DNA of 60,000 nucleotides from Antedon mediterranea (Eukaryota; Echinodermata; Crinoidea; Comatulida; Antedonidae): assembly GCF_964355755.1 (NCBI RefSeq), contig NC_092673.1, positions 28,961,001 through 29,021,000 of the forward strand. The letters are read 5' to 3'. How positions within the stretch are numbered: position 1 is the stretch's first letter; each line of letters starts with the position of its first letter. This document shows, in pieces, positions 52,769 through 60,000 of the stretch. The notes beneath the pieces are model-generated. The model saw nothing but the letters and a program-made list of their open reading frames with translations. It ran no database searches and was not told where the DNA came from. The position numbers and the translations under genes are program-made.

Positions 52769-54294
52769 TTCAGTATCGCCAAGCTACTGCAAATTTGAAT
52801 CATTCTTCAAATATATTTAGCACTTAAATATTGCTTATTAGTGTAAATTGTTTCTTTTGCGCTTTATTTTGTTGCTTTTAATGAATTTAATGAAAGCCCA
52901 TCTGAAATCGTCACAAACTACAAATCACTGTTTGAATTAAAAATGATTAAAATTACATAAAAATACACTCCCCTGTTAAAGTAAGTTATTTTTTATATTT
53001 ATTTTGCTGCATTTAAAAAATTTGTATTCCTATTATTTACTTATTTTTTTAAATAATGTGTTTACTGTAAAAACGAAACACTATATTATAATTACGGGAG
53101 ATAAAACCCTAAAGCTTCTGTTTAAATAAATACATGTAATGTTATAGTTATGTTGCTGCATTTAATGAATGCTTATTTCTGTTTGTTAATTTATTATGCT
53201 TAGATTTTGTTTGCAAGCGATAATTTATTTTTTGCTTATTGAAATATTTCATAGTATTTCTGAAATGAATAAAGGATTACTTTGCACTAATGATATTGAT
53301 TATTGTTTATTTTCTTGTGTCAAATACTAAGTGAAACTAGAGATTACTATGTTCATATATGAAGAAGAAAAGAAAGAAATGTATGAAAAACAGTATTAAA
53401 AGTTTAGGGTTTATATCATAGTAGATTTCATTTTTCCCACTATTAAATAAAAGAAAACAAATCGATTTAAAAATCAAAGACCTATTTTTTTTTTAAAGAT
53501 TGAGAAATGTAACTTAGTGTAGGTCAGTGACTCTAGTGACTAATAACTTGACTTATTACATAATAGTTATTTTGAGTAGTACCTTCTTCAAACTATAGAG
53601 GGCGTGTTTAGGATGATAAAAACAACAACCAGAGAAAAATAAAAAGGCAAGTCTTCAATATTCGTCGACAGAAGAAATCGTCTGGTAAATTTTAATGTTT
53701 TTTACAATCATTTGTGATCATAGATATAGTCGTCTGTATAATTAAGTCTAGCATAAACTATTTTTACGCCGACTTAATTCTAGGCCTTGCCTAATAATAA
53801 TAGCTTAGGCCAAGCAAACCAAAAAAGAAGTCTAGGCCTAGGCCCTAGGCTATATGGCCTACTAGCTAGCTAGGGTACTAGGCTATGCTAGGCCTTCCTT
53901 CTAGTCTAGGCCCTTTAGGGCCCGATTGTGCCTGACAGTGACATGCTTCCCGTTGTTTGGTACGTGGTACTGGTAGGCATAATCTGCCTTAAAGAAAGAT
54001 CAGACGTGATCCAAGTTTCAAAGATTTGATAATTACAATTTTTTTTGCGTGTTGTTTTTTGTGTTTGCTCTCAAACCGGTCATCATCCAGCAAAGTATAT
54101 GTAGTACAGAGATGCATATGATTGTAAATTCTCTTTTTTATGAGTCATGCATGCATGAGACCAACTTACTATCCATGGCATAGAAGTTTGCCCAAAATAG
54201 GAAAGTTCATTTTTATTCACAAGAGGTTTTAAGGACACATTTTTGTGAATAATTATGTTTTTATATTGAAGGTTTTTGTCAAAACAAGATTATT
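52769..54294. other. MYP 3' UTR, intergenic and LRSAM1 5' region
   Basis: AT-rich. A block of AGGCCTAGGC / CTAGGC words lies at 53775-53925. GTCTG|GTAAAT near 53686 could be the donor of a non-coding first exon of LRSAM1. Confidence 0.4.
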
Positions 54295-57200
54295 ATGCCA
54301 TTTTTAAGGAAAAAACAAAGCCATGAGGGAAAGAAGAAAATGGAACATAAAATGTACTTGGTAAGATTCATTTGCTTCTGTTCATTTTTAGAGAAATTAC
54401 ATTCTTCCATGTTTTACAATATTTAATTATGATATTAATTGGATCTACCTACCTACCTACCTACCTGTATTAATGCTTCTGTGCCCGTCTTGACAAGAAC
54501 ATATTCTTCTTTGATGGGCTATATTTTAACAGGTGATCAGACCAGAACTTTTTTAGTGCAGTTATAAATTGGTTTAGAATTTAAAATATTGTAAATTGTA
54601 GTTCTGTTTTTTTTTTAGGCACGAGAGAGTCCTGAGCCAACCTTTGACCTGTCGGATTGCGAGATGACAGAAGTAAGATAGTTTATATTTAAATTGTCAA
54701 TTTTGCGTGAGTTACAAAAGTGAAACATATCTACTTTAGATAGTAGCCTCAATTTTAAATCGGAATATTGTAAATGTATTTGTATTGTATCCCTACAGGT
54801 GCCTCCTGGTGTGTACTCACTCTGCAATGTGCTTAGGAAGGAGGTAAAACCAATTTCTGTATATCAACATCATGTTTTTTGTTTGTTATTATTTCTTTAT
54901 ACTGAACAGAGGGCCCAGTTTATGATCTGTGTGTGATAGTGGTTGTGAGTGATAGTGGCTGTGTGTGTACTACTACCCCGAGGTAACCCCCTACTTGTCT
55001 CGAAAGATGTACTATGTTCTTTAAAGTGCAGATGTGTAAACTGGACCTATGGGTTATAGTCAGAGATGACGCGTTCTACCACCACGTTGTACCATAAATC
55101 GAACATTACCAGAACCATGGAGAGAGTAAGCCTCAAATCTTCGCTGATGTTATTGCTGTTTCCACTGTCTTAAACATTGGACCATTTACTCTCATATTTA
55201 TTTCTTACTCCATCCGAAACTCCTTTTCATTTTTAAATTGTCATTATTTTTATTCCTTTTCTATGTACAATGTTTAGGGCTTGTTGTTACATAACAATAA
55301 TTTGATGACATTGAAAGGAGGTGGACAAATGAAAGACCTTTGCAATTTAAGGGTATGTAAATCATGAACACCTACCTGGATAAACTATCTATGACCAATG
55401 TTTTTGGATGATATTGTCCCTAAAACAATAATGGAACCATCCAATCTAAGATTCCATTATTAATAATAAATATATTGACAAAAATATCATTGATATTTTT
55501 AACTATGTTGACCCTTAAAGAGATGTGACAAAATGAATATTAGGTCATGTCAGAATACAATGTAATAATAAGTAATTTAAATAACTTTTTTCCAGGTGAT
55601 TGATTTGCATAGTAATGATATTCGAGAATTGCCTGATGACATCACTCAGCTAATCTGCTTACAGGTGATGAATTTACAAGATAATAAAATTAAACTTTTG
55701 CCAAAAGAGATTGGAAAACTGAAATCACTACAGACACTCAACTTAAAAGGTTTTTTTTCTCATTATTTATATAAAATAGAAATATAGAATTGGCTCGGCA
55801 ACTGATAATAATGCTAACAATTAACAAAAAATAAACAGTAGTTGAATTAAATTATAATATATATAGGCAAGTGAGTGGCCAAACAGTTAAGACAATGGAC
55901 CAGTAATTACATAGCCATAAAATCAGCAAGGTTTCAAGGCTCACTCGCTCAGGGTTCTGGTGGTAGAACGAGTCTTCTTGGATAAGGACTACAAACCATA
56001 GATCCAGTGTACACATCTAGCTCATGTGCACTTTACCTAGACATCTAGTACATCTTTGAGACAAATAGGGGGTTACCCCGGGGTAGTTGTACACACACAC
56101 ACAGCCACTGTCTCTCAGCCACTAATCATAACTGGGCCCTCTGGGAGAACAGTCTTTGACTGAAGAAGCTACACAGTATAAACAATAAATAAATATTATT
56201 TAGTTCAAATTTGTGTAATTTATTTATGTCTATAGGCAATCAGCTGCAAGGTCTGCCTGGTTCAGTACGTGAGATGAAATCATTAAGAATGTTGGATGTC
56301 GTGGGCAACCCTAAGCTCACCAAGCTGCCCTTAGAGCTGTGTTATGTTAGGACACTAGAGGTTAGAAATTATCATTAAATATACATGCGGCTTATAAATA
56401 ATAGCAGAAAGTACCATATAATATTTAATAGTACAAATCGTGTTAAAGTGAAGACGTAATGTAAATATGATGTTTTTACCCTTATTAATCTATTATTATT
56501 TAATGGTATTTCTCTGACTGGGTTTATGTTTTATTGAATGATTGTAGTATATCTAGTCCAACTTGTATAAGGTGAAAAGAGGTATCCAATTTAGGACCCA
56601 TTTTGCACCTTCAAATAAGAGGTCTTGTAGGCAGTAGTAGAGAATATATCTATATACACTATAAATATGATTTTGTTTGTATATCCAAACTAATTTTAAG
56701 AGATTTGGATGACAGATAACTGGAGGTAGAGATTTCCTGATATTTAAGTAATCTCTCTTAAATACCAGGCTGAGGAAACTGTTGTATTTATCTAAAGACT
56801 TGGGAGGTCATTAATATCCTATAATTTGTACAGCAATGAAATGGCTTAACAAAATGATTTTTGTTTTCCTATAGACTTTATCGTTAGACGCTGATCAGTT
56901 CAAAGTGCCTCCCTCTAGTGTTTGTTCAGGCGGAACTGAAGCCATTATGCGATATCTCTGTGCAGGTAATAAACATTTATCTTCAAACCTCATCACTTCA
57001 CACAACTTCAAATCTGTCTGAAGTTCTTGGCAAACATCTATTTATCATTGTGTACAGTCTATTTCATGAGAGCCTACTACTGTACAACTAAGATTTGCCA
57101 TTATTTATTATTCCCAGAGGTGAAAGATAAATAAAATGGAACCATCTGGCATCTATATTTTAGTTCCAATCAGATAAATTTTAAGTTTAAGCAGATGCTC

Positions 57201-60000
57201 TGAAAAAATGCATCTAGAATTATTTGTTTGCAATGCTCATTCAACCTTAAGCTCTGTTGATGATGATGTCATATCACTACCATATCAGGGCTGCGGGGGT
57301 ATAAAAATGAGGGGGGGGGGGGGGGGCTTTAAAAAAAAAAGTAATTATAGGTTGTTTCAATCGATTTCTGAGCACATAAATTGGGTTATGCACATTTTAG
57401 GCACTGGTCCTGATGCGCCACTTATATTCACGCAAGATCTATTCTTTTTACGGTACAGAAAGAAATCACTGCTTTGTATACGCGTAACCTTTCGTAGCCT
57501 ACGCGTAAATAGATCGTAGGTCATTGTTCTCTAAACATATCCTGCAATTTACAAAGTATTGTTCGTTGCCTACGATGTATTGTTTATGAAATCTACGCGT
57601 CGATACACCAATGTCATCGCCTTTAGGAGCATGAACAATGGAAACAAACATGTATTGTTGGCTAATTAAAATTCTAGAAGACGTTAATTTGTGTTGCCGC
57701 CCTACACATCGGTTGTCCTAATTTGGCAGGACATCCGCCGACGAGACAACATATCGGGCCCGAGGCCCTCAACTCACGCAGAGAGACTTTCGGCGGCCTA
57801 CATGATTCAATCCGGCCATTCAATCCTACCTGGTTTAGCGAATTATAAAAACAACAACACCTTGGCTAGGTAGTAGGACACCAACAAAATATATGCAAAA
57901 TAAATATATATTCCATGTTAAGATTTAACATATAGGCCTTTGTAAATTATTATTACGATAAAAGGCCCGACCACGAATCGTGGGAACAGTTTAGAGCTGT
58001 ATTACGTTTCATGTGACGCAAAATTCAGGTACAAGTATTCTGTTTTGTAGCCACCCCTCGTATATATACTGAGTAAAAAAAAACATGCGAGAGGTTTGCG
58101 GTGTGGTGTAAAACAGAGTATCGCGTTCCCGATCGCGTTACATGACATGTGACCAAAAAACTAGGTCTGTATTAATTACGGTCTTCTGTCGGCAGTCTTT
58201 TTGAGCGACCAATTGAACGTTCTGATACTATATTTAGAATGAATTGTTTACGATCTTTTTGTTTGCATGTTTTTGGATCGACTGGACGTTCGCTATATTA
58301 TTTTTATTAGTTGTCATAGTTCATTGTGTTGGATCGTGTCTACGTTTACATTGTGGGAAATTTTTATTCGCCGTTGAGAGTAAAAAAACACACGAATGAA
58401 ACATTTACGAATAAAAAATATTATATTATATATTTCTTAGTAATGTACAAAAATTGGTCCTCCTCCGCCAGTCAAAATTAACACATCAAATAATAATAAT
58501 GTTCACACCTTGTTACTTACTAAGAACATCGTGAGGTTACTAGCTGAATTGATTGTACACTCATTTGTCACTTCTAAAATTGACATTGGTAATGCCTTGT
58601 TGTTTGGCATACCAAAATCTCAAATACAACGTTTGCAGCGCTTGCAAAATATGGCAGCTAGAATTGTAACTTATACAAAATCAAACGCTCACATAACTCC
58701 TGTCCTGATGGATTTGCATTGGTTGCCTGTTCAACAACGTATTAAGTACAAACTTGCGTTGTTTGTATTCAAGATCCTAAATGACAGTGCTCCTGCTTAT
58801 TTATCTGACCTTGTGGATCGTTACGAATCATCCCGCAGAGGCCTACGATCATTGTCACAAAACCTTCTTCAAGAGCGTAGAGCGAAAAATCAGTGGGGTC
58901 AGAGATCTTTTTACGTTGCGGCCGCAAGTGTATGGAACAGCTTGCCAGCAACAGTTAAATGCTCAACTAGTCTAAACAGTTTCAAGACCAACCTAAAGAC
59001 GTCGCTATTCGCTGATGTTCTCGCACGTTGTTAATGCACAAAGCGCCATGAGCGCCACATGGGTGGAGGATACCGGCGCTATATAAGTTTTCATTTATTA
59101 TTATTATTACTAACGAAGCCAAACAATGTAACCTACAAAGCCAACAACGTAGCCTGTTTTATCTACAAAACTACTTCGTAGGAAAAGTTGCGGTATTTTC
59201 TCTGATATATAATTTTCGATAATCAGAATCTGGAATAAAGTATTAAATCTACTGATAAACAATACTGCTGTTTAATCTATATAATGAATAGATATTATTA
59301 TATATATCATTAATTACATTATTTAGTAATCATGATATAACCATTATACTGCCTAAAAAATGCTGATGGCTGCGCGGCGACAATCCTTTGTATCTGCCGC
59401 GCCAGCCGCGCCCTGGCTAACTTCTGTGTACGGCGGTACAATTGTTTTTTTATATTCCTTCTTTAAAACGGAGGTGATTTTCCACGAGGTTTGTGTCGTC
59501 CGCGCGTCACACTGTGCTGTGTGTTTGGTGTCCTTTTGTGTGATTGGGTGACTAGTGGAAACTCCTGAGCCTTCCGTAGTAGAGAGATTAAATTACAACA
59601 CAGTGTTTGAAATAGGGAAAACACACCTGACTTCAATTTGAAACAACTCGCACAAGCATACGATCTTGTCGCGCTATGCGCAACCTATTCTGTTTCTTTA
59701 GTCGCAAACAGAAAAATTAGGTTGCAAATGCGACCAAATACCCCTTAATTTGCAGCCCTGCATATATGGACACATCACACTTTTTTTGTCAATCTAGTTT
59801 GATAATGTAGACAGAGCTTTAGTCATTATGTTCTTAACTACTTTATAATTTGATTATGGGTGCGTTTTTCTTTACAGAATGTGGAACAGATTATAGCCCT
59901 CCGAGCCAACATCTTCTAAATATTCTTGATCCCCCAGTATTCACAGCAGGCAATCATCAAGCGCATTCTCTGAGGGCGATAGAGCAGGAAGATGCTGCCC
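54295..60000 (+). CDS. LRSAM1: LRSAM1-like E3 ubiquitin ligase, N-terminal LRR part (continues beyond the window)
   Basis: LRSAM1 is an LRR, coiled-coil, SAM and RING ligase that ubiquitinates TSG101 and marks intracellular bacteria for autophagy in vertebrates. Exons: 54295-54360, 54619-54672, 54799-54843, 55278-55352, 55596-55749, 56236-56360, 56875-56965, 59878 to the window end. The start MPFLRKKQSHEGKKKMEHKM matches the basic vertebrate N-terminus. It continues FDLSDCEMTEVPPGVYSLC, then LRRs (LHNNNLMTL, IDLHSNDIRELPDDITQL, MNLQDNKIKLLPKEIGKL, LNLKGNQLQGLPGSVREM, LDVVGNPKLTKLPLEL), TLSLDADQFKVPPSSVC and DYSPPSQHLLNIL. All have counterparts in the human protein. The donor at 55749 (AAAG|GTTTTT) is weak. 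Coiled-coil, SAM and RING are off the right edge. Confidence 0.92.
54930..55105 (-). repeat. tRNA-derived SINE, copy 2 (body only)
   Basis: Reverse complement of the 8551-8818 family: GGTGGTAGAACGCGTCATCT, AGTACATCTTTCGAGACAAG, GGGGGTTACCTCGGGG. Confidence 0.7.
55862..56195 (+). repeat. tRNA-derived SINE, copy 3 (longest)
   Basis: GTGAGTGGCCAAACAGTTAAG head, GCAAGGTTTCAAGGC B box, GGTAGAACGAGTCTTCTTGG, TAGTACATCTTTGAGACAAA, GGGCCCTCTGGGAGAACAGT, A/T-rich tail. Confidence 0.75.
57286..59760. mobile_element. hAT-like DNA element, about 2.5 kb
   Basis: It begins CAGGGCTGC and ends GCAGCCCTG (perfect 9-bp TIR, CAGGG start as in hAT). CATAT is duplicated on both sides (57281-57285, 59761-59765). 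A G-run follows the left end. No transposase recognised; a LINE fragment occupies about 58440-59110. Confidence 0.65.
58440..59110 (+). mobile_element. 5'-truncated CR1/L2-type LINE 3' end
   Basis: An open frame of about 174 codons (58510-59034) encodes the domain after reverse transcriptase: QRLQNMAARIVTYTKSNAHI, LHWLPVQQRIKYKLALFVFK, SVWNSLPATVKCSTSLNSFK, TNLKTSLF-like end. It then has GGCGCTATATAAG and an ATT repeat tail, as in CR1/L2-like LINEs. The frame is intact and so fairly young. Confidence 0.85.

Larger units (their letters stand above)
57234..59820. mobile_element. MITE family A, copy 11, split by a hAT-like insertion
   Basis: Left part 57234-57285 (AAGCTCTGTTGATGATGATG ... CACTACCATAT). 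Right part 59761-59820 (CATATATGGACACATCACAC ... ATGTAGACAGAGCTTT). Confidence 0.8.

Noticed and set aside
57208-57519. Coding frame across the G-run
   Set aside because: It spans the MITE/hAT-like junction and a poly-G/poly-A stretch; spurious.

Overview
This is nuclear DNA of an animal, and most probably of an echinoderm. The genes are split into many small exons with GT-AG introns. The sequence is AT-rich and crowded with MITEs, SINEs and LINE fragments. The centre of the window encodes a two-lobed transferrin-family protein that I recognise as echinoderm major yolk protein (MYP, toposome). That points to Echinodermata; the class cannot be settled from sequence alone. All three host genes lie on the + strand.

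Layout. (1) 991-9206: the 3' end of an EVI5-type RabGAP gene. It covers the coiled-coil tail and a C-terminus ending in TTV; the TBC domain lies before the window. (2) 9207-14980: intergenic DNA with a 5S-rRNA-derived SINE, five or more copies of a foldback MITE (one nested inside another) and a 46-bp tandem array. (3) 15080-52768: a TATA promoter and signal-peptide exon, followed by one TSP1 exon, canonical and six-/seven-Cys WAP-like exons, and three kringle exons. After about 5.4 kb of transposon-filled intron come 19 exons of a two-lobed transferrin/MYP ending in a cystine-knot-like tail. Every junction I could draw is phase-compatible, and the exons sum to exactly 2017 codons plus stop. 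(4) 54295 to the window end: the 5' part of LRSAM1 (LRR E3 ubiquitin ligase), running off the right edge.

The most unusual element is gene 3. Read as one transcript it is a secreted mosaic, TSP1-WAP(n)-kringle(3)-transferrin/MYP, that I do not know from any described yolk protein. Its WAP region has grown by tandem duplication of a unit of about 1.95 kb (four copies). Each unit carries one intact and one dead WAP exon. The weakest point is the join across 36200-41964, where a possible alternative terminal exon also lies. Transcript data would decide it.

The intervening DNA is an archive of transposition. It includes a giant palindromic element (about 37.8-41.6 kb) built from inverted halves of an uncharacterised transposon gene flanked by CCATTTTG-rich arrays. 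There is also a LINE insertion that can be ordered relative to a duplication, and a three-level nest (LINE in a hAT-like element in a MITE) in an LRSAM1 intron.
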